This document shows, piece by piece, positions 4,791 through 12,885 of a stretch of DNA of 12,885 nt. The position numbers were made by a program, and so were the translations under genes. This DNA is from GWA2-46-10 sp964361435 (GTDB lineage: Bacteria > Patescibacteriota > Minisyncoccia > UBA6257 > Colwellbacteraceae), in the NCBI GenBank assembly GCA_964361435.1, contig CAYIAN010000012.1:1-12885 (forward strand), in the 5' to 3' direction. Positions within the stretch are counted from its first letter, which is position 1, and each line of letters opens with the position of its first letter. Below the pieces are notes generated by a model, which worked only from the letters and a program-made list of their open reading frames with translations, was not told the origin of the DNA and did no database searches.

Positions 4791-7085
4791 TTAGACTACT
4801 AGGTTAACTAGCTTGTCTTGTATGTAGACTATTTTCTTAGGTTTCTTGCCAGAGAGGGCCGAAACAACCCTGAGCTCTTCTAGGGCGACTTTTTCTGCTT
4901 GTTCTTGATTGAGTCCCCTGACTACCTCGACCGTACCGCGCAGCTTGCCATTAACTTGTAGTATCAAGTTGACTTTACCCGACTCAACCCCCCTCTCGCT
5001 GTGCCGAGGCCATAATTGTTGGTGAATAGAATATTCGTTACCAAGTTTTTCCCACAGCTCTTCCGTGATGAAAGTTGCAAACGGGGCAAGGAGAAGCAAA
5101 AAGGTTTCTAGATCTTTCTTCCCACTAATCCTCTCATCTTCGAAACGACGTAATGTAACCATCAATTCAGAAATGGCGGTATTGTATTTCAGGGTTTCTA
5201 TATCCTCGGTTACCTTTTTTATCACTGAATGCATCCAGAAAGATAGGGGTTTTGCGTTATTTACCTTAACTCTCCCAAAGTGATTCCAAGTTCTATTGAG
5301 AAACCTCACGGTGCCCATAATGCCAGAGTCTCTCCAATCTCCTCCTTCTTGATACGGACCAAGAAACATCAAATACATTCTCCACGCGTCTGCCCCCAAT
5401 TCATTCAGGTATTGATCTGGCACCACAACGTTCCCTTTAGACTTGCTCATTTTGGCTCCGTCTTTAATAACCCATCCGTGACTACGCAAAACGGAGAATG
5501 GCTCTTCAAAATCTACAAACCCCATATCCTTAAAGGCCATCGTTAAGAAACGTGAATAGAGGAGGTGGAGTACTGCGTGCTCTGTCCCACCGATATACAT
5601 ATCAACTGGAAGCCATTTTCTGACTAGGGATTTATCTATGGCCTGCTTCTTATCTCTGGGGTTAAGATATCTATAGAAATACCAAGCGGAATCCAAAAAG
5701 GTGTCCGACACGTCAGTTTCCCGTACCGCTTCGCCCCTACACTTCGGACACTTTGTTTTATAGAAACTGGGGATGGCAGCTAAGGGTCCCCTTTCATCTT
5801 CCCTGGAACGGAAGTTTTGGGTTTTGGGTAAAAGAACCGGTAGATCTTTATCTGGTACCGGTTGCCAACCACACTTTTCGCAGTAGATCATAGGAATGGG
5901 TGGTCCCCAATACCTCTGGCGAGAAATTAACCAATCTCTCAAGTGATAGCGAGTAACTATTTTGCCTCCCACTTTTTTGGTGATTTGCTCCCCATCCGTT
6001 AATTTTGCTTTGATTATTGGTAACTTAAACTTTTTTGCAAAATCTTTGTCTCTTTCGTCATATGCCGGAACGGCCATAATGGCTCCTGTGCCGTACGATA
6101 TAATTACATAATCGGAAATCCAAACTGGGATTTCTCTTTTCGTTGCTGGGTTAATAGCTCTGATCCCCCTCAACTCAACCCCTGTCTTAACTCTCCCTTC
6201 TGCAATGCGATCGTTTTCGGTTTTTGTTTTGGTCTTCTCGACATATGCACTAACCGCCTTAATATTCTGTATTTTTTCTATCAGTTTTTGAATTAAGGGG
6301 TGCTCCGGGGCAAGTACCATGTACGTGGCACCTAATATGGTGTCTGGACGAGTGGTAAAAACTTCAATTTTTTCCTTCGATCCAGATATAGCGAATTGCA
6401 GCATCGCGCCTTTACTTTCTCCGATCCAGTTTCTTTGAGCAGTTTTTATATGCTCAGACCAATCAATTTTTTTTAGGTTGCTTAAAAGTTTTCCTGCGTA
6501 TTTAGTGATCTTGAAAAACCATTGCTCCAACTCTCTTTTTGTTACTGCACTCTTACATCTCTCGCACACCCCCCCTTCAACTTGCTCATCGGCGAGTACG
6601 GTTTTGCACGATGGGCACCAGTTAACGCTGGCTTTTTTGCGATACGCCAATCCTTTTTTCCACATCTGGATGAAAATCCATTGAGTCCATTTGTAATACT
6701 CCGGATCGTACGTTTGAAGACGCTCTTCCCAAGCAAACCCGTCTCCGATTCTTTGAAGCTGGTCGTAAAAACGTTTTTCTGAGATCTCCGCTAACGCCCC
6801 AGGGTGTTTTCTAACCTTAATGGCGTAATTCTCCGAGTGAATTCCAAAACCATCTAATCCAATTGGTTCAAAAACGTCATACCCTTGCATACGTTTCAAT
6901 CTGCCGTATATATCAGAGCCGATAAAGGCATATGTGTTTCCTACGTGTAATCCTTCCGCCGAAGGATATGGAAACATCATGAGGTTATAGAAAGGCTTTT
7001 TGGCTTTCTTTAAATTGGGCTCGTAAATGCGGCTCTTGAGCCACTTTTCACTCCATTTCTTCTCTATCTTAGAAAAAGGATACAT
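4791..7085 (-). CDS. leuS: leucyl-tRNA synthetase
   Basis: This class I synthetase charges tRNA-Leu. At 764 aa it is shorter than typical bacterial LeuRS (about 800-880). The HIGH motif is HVGN at 47-50 (FPYPSAEGLHVGN). Zinc-type CxxC pairs lie at 157-160 and 174-177, with a second set at 402-405 and 446-449. The CP1 editing domain spans about 225-375, with TTRPDT (244-249) and MAVPAYDERD (337-346). SRQRYWG is at 388-394, KMSKS at 545-549, and the C-terminal LQVNGKLRG and KLVNLVV motifs are present. Two reductions explain the length: the CP1 segment between DERD and LRDW is about 35 residues shorter than in E. coli (from memory) and lacks the NSGxFxGL motif, and there is no leucine-specific insertion before KMSKS. 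The His usual in VPxHDERD is Tyr342. It starts 30 nt after tatD without a Shine-Dalgarno. Confidence 0.96.
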   Translation of the reverse strand: MYPFSKIEKKWSEKWLKSRIYEPNLKKAKKPFYNLMMFPYPSAEGLHVGNTYAFIGSDIYGRLKRMQGYDVFEPIGLDGFGIHSENYAIKVRKHPGALAEISEKRFYDQLQRIGDGFAWEERLQTYDPEYYKWTQWIFIQMWKKGLAYRKKASVNWCPSCKTVLADEQVEGGVCERCKSAVTKRELEQWFFKITKYAGKLLSNLKKIDWSEHIKTAQRNWIGESKGAMLQFAISGSKEKIEVFTTRPDTILGATYMVLAPEHPLIQKLIEKIQNIKAVSAYVEKTKTKTENDRIAEGRVKTGVELRGIRAINPATKREIPVWISDYVIISYGTGAIMAVPAYDERDKDFAKKFKLPIIKAKLTDGEQITKKVGGKIVTRYHLRDWLISRQRYWGPPIPMIYCEKCGWQPVPDKDLPVLLPKTQNFRSREDERGPLAAIPSFYKTKCPKCRGEAVRETDVSDTFLDSAWYFYRYLNPRDKKQAIDKSLVRKWLPVDMYIGGTEHAVLHLLYSRFLTMAFKDMGFVDFEEPFSVLRSHGWVIKDGAKMSKSKGNVVVPDQYLNELGADAWRMYLMFLGPYQEGGDWRDSGIMGTVRFLNRTWNHFGRVKVNNAKPLSFWMHSVIKKVTEDIETLKYNTAISELMVTLRRFEDERISGKKDLETFLLLLAPFATFITEELWEKLGNEYSIHQQLWPRHSERGVESGKVNLILQVNGKLRGTVEVVRGLNQEQAEKVALEELRVVSALSGKKPKKIVYIQDKLVNLVV

Positions 7086-7115
7086 AGCTTTAGCTTATGG
7101 TTAAAAGCATAAAAA

Positions 7116-7952
7116 TTAAAGGTTGAGGACTCTAGCGGCATTTTCTGTCGTTTTCGTTTGCACCCCTTCTAGGTCTTTGCCTAAAATCTCTGCTAATTTC
7201 TGGGCGGTATGCTTCACAAACAACGGCTCATTCCTTTCTCCTCTGTGAGGGATGGGCGTGATATAGGGGGCGTCCGTCTCGAGCACGATTCTCTCCAGAC
7301 CAATATATTTGACTAAATCATCGTAGTCTCTCGTAAAAGTCAATACTCCTCCAAACGAGAAGTAGAAACCTAGATCCATTAAATCCTTTGCATTCTCCTT
7401 TGACCCTGTAAAGAAGTGGTTAATGCCCGGACAATCTTCGCGCAAGGAAGACTTATTCTTCTGAAGCACTTCCACTAAATCCCCAAAAGCTTCTCTGCAG
7501 TGGATCATCAGGGGTTTCTCTATCTCCTTCGCTAATTCAATCTGTACTTCAAAAACTTTTATCTGCTTTCCCTTAGTTTCTTTATCCAGACGGTAGTAGT
7601 CCAATCCGCATTCCCCCACGGCAACTACCTTCTTATTTTTTCCAAGTTCTTTATAAAAATCAAAGTCGAACTTTTCTCCTTTGCTAACAAAAGCTTTGGC
7701 CGATTCTCCTCCTCCTAACTCTTTTGTATCGTGATATGACCTGCTGGTGTGAATGGGGTGCAAACCAACAGTGGCATAAACGCCTTCTTTATATCCTTCA
7801 GCCATTACTACTCCTGCCCAAGAGGTATCTTTTTGAGTGCCCACATTTACCACCCAGATATTTTCGTCTAGGGCCCGTTTTATAACTGCATCTCCCTTAC
7901 CTTCGTAGGCGGCAAATTGAACGTGGCTATGAACGTCTATTAACTTGGGCAT
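7116..7952 (-). CDS. tatD: TatD-family metal-dependent hydrolase (DNase)
   Basis: The 278-aa product has the whole TatD amidohydrolase-fold signature: IDVHSH with metal ligands H8 and H10, GLHP (63-66), VGECGLDYY with E114, MIHCREA with H151, NHFFTG with H179, and LETDAPY with D227. TatD proteins are cytosolic Mg/Zn-dependent nucleases linked to DNA repair and 3'-5' exonuclease activity; the substrate here is not shown by sequence. A loop at about 68-98 is somewhat longer than usual. Its ATG overlaps the metG stop by one base (TAATG), indicating translational coupling. The metG-tatD pairing is common in bacteria, which supports the assignment. Paralogues such as YcfH/YjjV share the same motifs, so the symbol names the family, not a proven orthologue. 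Confidence 0.93.
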   Translation of the reverse strand: MPKLIDVHSHVQFAAYEGKGDAVIKRALDENIWVVNVGTQKDTSWAGVVMAEGYKEGVYATVGLHPIHTSRSYHDTKELGGGESAKAFVSKGEKFDFDFYKELGKNKKVVAVGECGLDYYRLDKETKGKQIKVFEVQIELAKEIEKPLMIHCREAFGDLVEVLQKNKSSLREDCPGINHFFTGSKENAKDLMDLGFYFSFGGVLTFTRDYDDLVKYIGLERIVLETDAPYITPIPHRGERNEPLFVKHTAQKLAEILGKDLEGVQTKTTENAARVLNL

Positions 7953-9400
7953 TATTTATCCAGACGAGGGAAGAGATTCTCAATTTTTTTTGCACTAACG
8001 ATTTTTTCCTTTTTTAATGCAAAAGCTTTTTTGATTTTAGCACTGGCTTTGGGAACAATTGGTTCCACTAAATCAGCCACGGCGCGAAGGAGAAAAACTA
8101 AGTTAAATATTATCTGTTTATCCTTACTTTCCCAAGGTTTGTGTTCATTAACGTATCCATCTCCATATTGAATAAGAGTCCATATCCTAGCCACGGTTTC
8201 GTGCAGTTTAAATTTGTTGGCGCTCCCTGCGGCATCTTTAATGGCTTCTCCGATCTTTTTCTCTATTTCACCATTAGCTTCAAGCCCCCCAAAATCCACC
8301 CCTTCGGCGAGCGTTGATACTCTCGAGGCAAAGTTCCCTAAGCCATTAGCTAAATCGGCGTTATATATTTCTTCAAATTTCTTAATACTGAAATCCCCAT
8401 CCTCGTTGGAAGGTATTTCTCTAAGGAGATAATAACGGACGGCGTCCGATCCATATTTATTTACTAAATCCACGGGATCAATCACGTTCCCTAAACTTTT
8501 GGACATCTTCTCTCCATTGGATTTGATAAACCCGTGAACAAAAATGTGCCTTGGCAGTGGTAACCCTGCGGCCAAGAGCATCCCCGGCCAGATAGCAGCG
8601 TGGAAACGCAAAATGTCTTTTCCAATTACGTGGATATCCGCTGGCCACCACTTTCTGAATTCCTTCTCATTTTGTCCGTAACCGATGGCTGAAATGTAAT
8701 TGGCGAGGGCGTCGCACCATACATACATTGTCTGATCTTCGTGCCCTGGCACGGGAATTCCCCACTTCAATTTTTCTCTTGAGCGGGAAAAGCTTACATC
8801 CTCCAGTCCATCCTCTATGAAACTCAATATCTCGTTGCGTCTTCCCTCTGGCTCAATAACCATCTCTCCCGATTCTATGGCTTTTTTAATCTGATCTTGG
8901 TATTTAGAAAGTCTAAAAAATAAATTCTTTTCCTTGATTACCTCCGGAGCTCTTTGGTGATTGGTACAAAGTCCATTCTCTAAGTCTCTCTCTGAGAGGA
9001 AAGCTTCACACCCAACACAGTACAATCCTTCGTATTCCTTTTCGTAGATATCCCCCTGTTCCTCCAATTTATGCCAGAGAGCTTCTACTCCTGGCCAATG
9101 TTTTTTCTGATCGGTAGTTCTTATAAAATTATCCCAAGTGAGATCCAAGGCTTTTTTAAGATCAATAAACTTCTTGGCAATACTATCCGTAAATTCTTCT
9201 GGAGATTTACCTTCTTCTTCGGCGGCTTTAGCTATTTTAGATCCATGTTCATCCGTACCTGTTAGGAAATATGTCGAATGTCCCTTAAGGCGACTCCACC
9301 TAGCCATAGCGTCTGCCTGCACGGATTCTAAGGCGTACCCTATGTGAGGAGGAGCGTTGGTGTAGGCAATTGAGGTTGTGATATAAAGCTTATTTTGCAT
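7952..9400 (-). CDS. metG: methionyl-tRNA synthetase
   Basis: This class I synthetase charges initiator and elongator tRNA-Met. Its 482 aa match the catalytic core plus anticodon-binding helical domain only; the C-terminal EMAP/tRNA-binding domain of many bacterial MetRS (total 550-680 aa) is absent. Visible motifs are PHIGYA with HIGY at 19-22, the GTDEHG methionine-pocket region (48-53), a single zinc knuckle with C128, C131, C145 and H148, MYVWCDAL (225-232), GKDILRFH (260-267) and KMSKS (298-302). The knuckle is CxxC...CxxH rather than all-cysteine. It ends in a one-base overlap with tatD and starts 34 nt after the AI-2E-family gene. That gap contains a 10-bp palindrome AGTCTAGACT (9404-9413) but no Shine-Dalgarno. 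Confidence 0.96.
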   Translation of the reverse strand: MQNKLYITTSIAYTNAPPHIGYALESVQADAMARWSRLKGHSTYFLTGTDEHGSKIAKAAEEEGKSPEEFTDSIAKKFIDLKKALDLTWDNFIRTTDQKKHWPGVEALWHKLEEQGDIYEKEYEGLYCVGCEAFLSERDLENGLCTNHQRAPEVIKEKNLFFRLSKYQDQIKKAIESGEMVIEPEGRRNEILSFIEDGLEDVSFSRSREKLKWGIPVPGHEDQTMYVWCDALANYISAIGYGQNEKEFRKWWPADIHVIGKDILRFHAAIWPGMLLAAGLPLPRHIFVHGFIKSNGEKMSKSLGNVIDPVDLVNKYGSDAVRYYLLREIPSNEDGDFSIKKFEEIYNADLANGLGNFASRVSTLAEGVDFGGLEANGEIEKKIGEAIKDAAGSANKFKLHETVARIWTLIQYGDGYVNEHKPWESKDKQIIFNLVFLLRAVADLVEPIVPKASAKIKKAFALKKEKIVSAKKIENLFPRLDK

Positions 9401-9434
9401 AAGAGTCTAGACTGGCATATTAGAGAAATAGTCC

Positions 9435-10454
9435 TTATACCGCAAGGCGGCCACCCTTGCGCTTGGATTTCACACTCATCCATTCTTCTGCCATCTCTTG
9501 CAAAAATACCGCCGTGGGGACTGCAAGGAGTATTCCCACTACTCCGGCAATCTGGGCACCTCCCAAAATTGAAATTAGAATCATCACGGGGTGCACTCCT
9601 GTCTGGCGCCTCATAACTAGGGGGACCAATATATTATTCTCCAACTGCTGAATACCAAGAAAAAGAATCAATGTGTACATTCCTAGAGTCAAAGAGCTCG
9701 TCAGGCCGATACTTACCGCCAAAGCTCCAGCAAATATCGGTCCCACAATGGGAATAAGCTCCAACACCCCGGCGATGAGCCCTAAGACTAACGCGTATTT
9801 CACTCCGAGCAACGACAAGCCCACAAAGGCTAGTGTTCCCACAACCAGGCTTAAAAGAAGCTGTGCCTGGAACCACTTTCCAATACGAGCCTTGGTGCGT
9901 GTATATAGACCCAAGATCTTTTTTTCTAGAGCTTCTGGGAAAAGAGCCACCAGAAATTTACTTACTCCGTCCCTACTCACGGTGAGATAAAAAGAAAGCA
10001 CTATCACTGCTAGCATAAAGGTGACTCCACCAACTAGAGACCCCAGAATTTCAATCAACGGCACGCCTCCAGAAAGAAGAGTTTCTGTGAAATATTTGAT
10101 GTCCGTATTAAAAAACGAAAGATCTCCGGAGAAAGAAAGACCGCTGCCATCCAAAACCCCACTCAGATTTTTAAGCAAGTTATTGAATTCAATAATGGCT
10201 ATAGGAATAACGGTATAGAAAAGAAAAGCTAGGAGTACGAAAGTGAGGATGTAGATTAATATAGTACCCAAGATCCTTGGGACGCCATATCTTTCCAGGG
10301 CGTCTACCGGCCTGTCAAAGATAGTGGATACAAGAAGAGCTAATAAAAGTATCGCCACGGTTTCTCTCATCAAAAAGAGCGCGAAGCCAAAGCCAATCAT
10401 TAAAATAACCCTCCAGAGGCTTACCCAGGATATTTCTATGTTTTGCTGGACCAC
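9435..10454 (-). CDS. AI-2E family transporter-like membrane protein
   Basis: The 339-aa polytopic membrane protein has the family layout: about four N-terminal spans in two pairs (about 12-28, 30-46, 60-82), a soluble middle region (about 88-130), then hydrophobic spans to about 320. Signature motifs are ELIPIVGP (232-239), QQLENN (269-274), VPLVMRRQTGVHPV (277-290) and LGGAQIAGVVGILLAVP (297-313). Family members include E. coli TqsA (autoinducer-2 export), PerM and Na+/H+ antiporters, so the substrate is unknown and quorum signalling should not be assumed. The start is GTG at 10454, only 9 nt after the M16 stop; no ATG occurs nearby in frame. The C-terminus is short and basic. A 7-bp GC-rich inverted repeat at 9441-9461 overlaps the last codons. 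Confidence 0.92.
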   Translation of the reverse strand: MVQQNIEISWVSLWRVILMIGFGFALFLMRETVAILLLALLVSTIFDRPVDALERYGVPRILGTILIYILTFVLLAFLFYTVIPIAIIEFNNLLKNLSGVLDGSGLSFSGDLSFFNTDIKYFTETLLSGGVPLIEILGSLVGGVTFMLAVIVLSFYLTVSRDGVSKFLVALFPEALEKKILGLYTRTKARIGKWFQAQLLLSLVVGTLAFVGLSLLGVKYALVLGLIAGVLELIPIVGPIFAGALAVSIGLTSSLTLGMYTLILFLGIQQLENNILVPLVMRRQTGVHPVMILISILGGAQIAGVVGILLAVPTAVFLQEMAEEWMSVKSKRKGGRLAV

Positions 10455-10463
10455 ACTCTTATT

Positions 10464-11738
10464 CTAATCTATTTTCAAAACTGCCCGCAACACATACTCA
10501 TCCGTATTTGGTCCAATCAGGGCCAAATTGAGTTTATTGTTTTGGAAAATATCTTTGGCAACCTCCAAAACATCCTTAGCGCTAACGGCTCTAATCTCTC
10601 GTGCTATCTCTTCGGCTTTAACTAGTTTTTTGTCCAAAAGCTCTTGTTCCCCGTAGAAAAAAGCTAAATCATCCGAGGTCTCCAATCCCAGCATCATTTT
10701 CCCCACAATATAATCCTTGACCTTCTGAAGTTCCTTACCGCCTAATTCTTCTTCCTTTAGTTTCTTAAACTCTCCGGTTATGGCTTCGATGGAATCTATA
10801 AGCCTTTCGTTTCCCACCCCAGCCCAAGCCATTAGATACCCGTGGTCCGTATACATATCAGCTCCTGCCTTCACGTAATAGGCGGCTCCCATCTGTTCCC
10901 TGACCTTGTTAAAAAGTCTTGAGCTCATACCATCTCCAAGGGCAGTGGCTAAAACCTCAAGGGCATACTTTCTCTTATCAAACCTATCGTACGCCCTTAC
11001 CCCCAAAACCAGATGAGTTTGATCTGAATCTTTTTTTACTAGGTGGAGCATGGGCTTATTTTGACTCTCCTTAACCGGCAATTTTCCTTTCTTGGGATTT
11101 TTTTCCATCCCGGAGAAGATCTCTTTCACTTTCTCGGTAGCGCTATCGGGTTCTACCGCCCCAGAAATTACTACCACTGTTGCCTCTGGAACGTAATGGT
11201 CCTTCCTGTATTGAATAAAATTGTCCCTCGTGAGCGTTCTAATGTTTTCTTTGGGGCCGAGAATCGACATGCCGGCCGGCTGACTTCCGTAAAGGAGGGT
11301 TACAAAATTGTCTGCCACTTGTCGCATGGGAGTGTCAGCGTTCATATTGATCTCCTCTATCACGGGACCCCGTTCTTTATCTATCTCCTTTTGATCAAAA
11401 ACTTGGTTCAGGTATATATCTGAAACCACATCCAACGCTTTATCAAAATGATCTTTGTCCACCTTGGCATAATAACCGGTGTATTCATGGCCGGTGAAGG
11501 CATTGTAGATCGCCCCTATCTCATCAAGTTCAGTGCTGATAGCAAGGGCTGTCGGGCGCTTTTTTGTCCCCTTGAAACACATGTGCTCCAGAAAATGAGA
11601 GATGCCATTTAGCTCTTGGGTTTCATACTTTGATCCTGTTTCAACCAAAACCAAGACCGTCACCGCCGGGTTGTCTTTTTGGGGGGTGATTATAACCCTC
11701 AGGCCGTTATCCAAAACGGTTTTATGCGATTCTATCAT
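10464..11738 (-). CDS. M16 family zinc metallopeptidase (insulinase/processing-peptidase type)
   Basis: The 424-aa product carries the inverted zinc motif HxxEH as HFLEH (48-52), with the distal glutamate in VIEEINM (E128/E129), so it is the catalytically competent M16 type. It has two homologous halves: the N-terminal half opens NGLRVIITPQ and the C-terminal half has the substrate-binding R and Y region SSRLFNKVREQMGAAYYV (about 285-302). Single-chain ~420-aa M16B enzymes act as dimers and degrade peptides; bacterial members may be cytosolic or exported. No signal peptide is present here, so a cytosolic peptidase is inferred. The gene starts 6 nt after glyS and ends 9 nt before the AI-2E-family gene, with TAG as stop. 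Confidence 0.94.
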   Translation of the reverse strand: MIESHKTVLDNGLRVIITPQKDNPAVTVLVLVETGSKYETQELNGISHFLEHMCFKGTKKRPTALAISTELDEIGAIYNAFTGHEYTGYYAKVDKDHFDKALDVVSDIYLNQVFDQKEIDKERGPVIEEINMNADTPMRQVADNFVTLLYGSQPAGMSILGPKENIRTLTRDNFIQYRKDHYVPEATVVVISGAVEPDSATEKVKEIFSGMEKNPKKGKLPVKESQNKPMLHLVKKDSDQTHLVLGVRAYDRFDKRKYALEVLATALGDGMSSRLFNKVREQMGAAYYVKAGADMYTDHGYLMAWAGVGNERLIDSIEAITGEFKKLKEEELGGKELQKVKDYIVGKMMLGLETSDDLAFFYGEQELLDKKLVKAEEIAREIRAVSAKDVLEVAKDIFQNNKLNLALIGPNTDEYVLRAVLKID

Positions 11739-11744
11739 ATTTTT

Positions 11745-12867
11745 CTATGCGTTTAATTTTTCTTCCAAGTATTCCCCAACCTTTGCCACTGCAATGCGTT
11801 CCTGCACCATGGTGTCTCGATCTCGTACTGTGACTTTGCCATCCTCGACTGATTCAAAGTCCACCGTGACGCAATAGGGCGTACCTATCTCATCCTGCCT
11901 GCGGTAACGCTTGCCGATACTTTGGGTCACATCATAATCGGTAACGAATCTTTCTTGCAAGTCTTCCCTGATTTTCTCTGCTATTTTGGTTAAAGCTGGC
12001 TTGTCGGATAAAGGCAGTACCGCCACTTTGTATGGGGCAATGGCCTTAGGCAACTTCATTATCACCCTCAATTCCTCCTCTCCCTTAGCGCTTTTGACCT
12101 TCTCCTCACTATATGCCGAGACCAAAACCGCAAGCATAGTGCGCTCTACTCCAAAGGAAGGTTCTATTACGTGAGGAATTACCTCCTTCCCGCTCTTTGC
12201 ATCTTTGTAGGCTAGGCTTCTGCCTGAATGCTTTTGGTGCGCCTTGAGGTCATAGTCCGTTCTGTAGGCTAAACCGTAAAGCTCTTTTTGACCAAATGGA
12301 TATTCAAATTCTATATCCACGGTACGTTCGCTGTAGTGAGCTCTCTCATTTTTGGAAATATCTACCTCCTTTACTCTGGTTGCATCAATGCCAATTAATT
12401 TAATCCACTTCCTAATTTCCCTAAGCCACAAATCAAAATATTTCTCCCAATCTTTCTTGGTCTGCGGAGGCTCTATAAAATATTCCACCTCCATCTGCTC
12501 AAACTCCCTCAAGCGAAAAATGAAATTCCCCGGAGTAATTTCATTCCGGAAAGCCTTGCCAATTTGAGCAATGCCAAAGGGAAGTTTTGCCCTCATGCTT
12601 CTCACTATCTCTGGAAAATCTACGAACATTGCCTGAGCTGTTTCCGGACGGAGATACACCGTGTTTTCTTTTGACTCTACCGGACCAAGGTTTGTCCTGA
12701 ACATGGCGTTAAACTGAGTAGGTTTGGTAAACTTGTTCCCTCCGCAGTGCGGACATTTGTCCTTCTCTAGCTCATCTGCCCTGAAACGAGTATGACACTC
12801 TTTGCATTCAATAAGCAGATCATTGAAGTTCTTTAAATGTCCGGAAGCCTGCCAAACTAGAGTGCTC
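11745..12867 (-). CDS. glyS: glycyl-tRNA synthetase, dimeric class II type (5' truncated)
   Basis: The 373 visible residues are the middle and C-terminal parts of an alpha2-type GlyRS that charges tRNA-Gly. The genomic sequence begins near LVWQASGH (family: VWxASGH). A zinc-like set CKEC and CPHC follows, then NLGPV, YLRPETAQAMF, motif 2 with KAFRNEITP, REFEQMEVEYF, motif 3 with PHVIEPSFGVERT, and a C-terminal anticodon-binding domain (APYKVAVLPLSDK to the end). Full-length enzymes are about 430-470 aa, so roughly 70-90 N-terminal residues including motif 1 are missing because the contig ends. A reading frame extended to 12884 would add MCSSDL, but those codons are sequencing adapter. It is the first visible gene of the minus-strand operon, 6 nt before the M16 peptidase. 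The stop is TAG. Confidence 0.95.
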
Positions 12868-12885
12868 AGATCGGAAGAGCACACG
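12868..12885 (+). other. Illumina TruSeq adapter contamination at the contig end
   Basis: The final 18 bases read AGATCGGAAGAGCACACG, the start of the standard Illumina TruSeq read-1 adapter, in the orientation expected for read-through past a short insert. They are not genomic. In reverse complement they encode CSSDL, a familiar artefact at the ends of predicted proteins. The boundary could differ by a base because of chance identity or A-tailing. Confidence 0.96.

Noticed and set aside
9441..9461. CGCAAGG/CCTTGCG hairpin as a terminator after the AI-2E-family gene
   Set aside because: It lies within the last codons of the gene and is not followed by U residues. The downstream metG start is only tens of bases away, which fits a continuing operon.
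9435..10454. Quorum-sensing (autoinducer-2) function for the AI-2E family protein
   Set aside because: The family name reflects one member; others are ion antiporters or uncharacterised, and no luxS or lsr gene is in the window.
1..12885. CRISPR arrays, insertion sequences, toxin-antitoxin pairs, phage genes
   Set aside because: I saw no regularly spaced repeats, transposase motifs, terminal inverted repeats or phage structural or packaging proteins on either strand.

Overview
The window looks like one end of a metagenomic contig from a small-genome bacterium, most likely of the Candidate Phyla Radiation (Patescibacteria). This is inference. It rests on tightly packed genes with almost no Shine-Dalgarno sequences, compact aminoacyl-tRNA synthetases (LeuRS 764 aa; MetRS 482 aa without a C-terminal tRNA-binding domain), short secreted or anchored proteins, and an N-terminus (MQRGFIQIPILIAII) of a kind I associate with CPR membrane-anchored proteins. 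TAG serves as a normal stop for several genes here (750-1988, M16 peptidase, glyS). No marker in the window fixes the phylum.

Left part, 1-3413, is mixed and accessory-like. It holds the start of a membrane protein running off the edge (1-67, minus), tRNA-Ala(GGC) on the minus strand, then tRNA-Ser(TGA) and tRNA-Ala(TGC) on the plus strand. Next comes a 412-aa secreted, extremely cysteine-rich protein with thrombospondin-type-1-like repeats. After it come tRNA-Ser(CGA) and a membrane-anchored formylglycine-generating-enzyme-like (FGE/SUMF1) protein. The FGE-like gene is split by an in-frame TAG exactly where the family has a conserved Trp.

Right part, 3458-12867, is a single run of seven minus-strand genes that reads like one operon. 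In transcription order: glyS (5' truncated by the contig end), an M16 zinc peptidase, an AI-2E-family membrane protein, metG, tatD, leuS, and a membrane-embedded family 2 glycosyltransferase. Gaps are 6, 9, 34, -1, 30 and 22 nt. The operon groups three aminoacyl-tRNA synthetases with a nuclease/hydrolase, a protease and envelope proteins. The FGE-like gene and the glycosyltransferase gene converge with only 44 nt between them.

The last 18 bases (12868-12885) match the Illumina TruSeq adapter and are not genomic. The residues MCSSDL at the apparent start of the glycyl-tRNA synthetase are translated adapter. No mobile element, CRISPR array or rRNA is visible. No gene-free stretch exceeds 300 bases; the longest (1989-2262) holds one imperfect stem-loop and a good sigma70-like promoter in front of tRNA-Ser(CGA).
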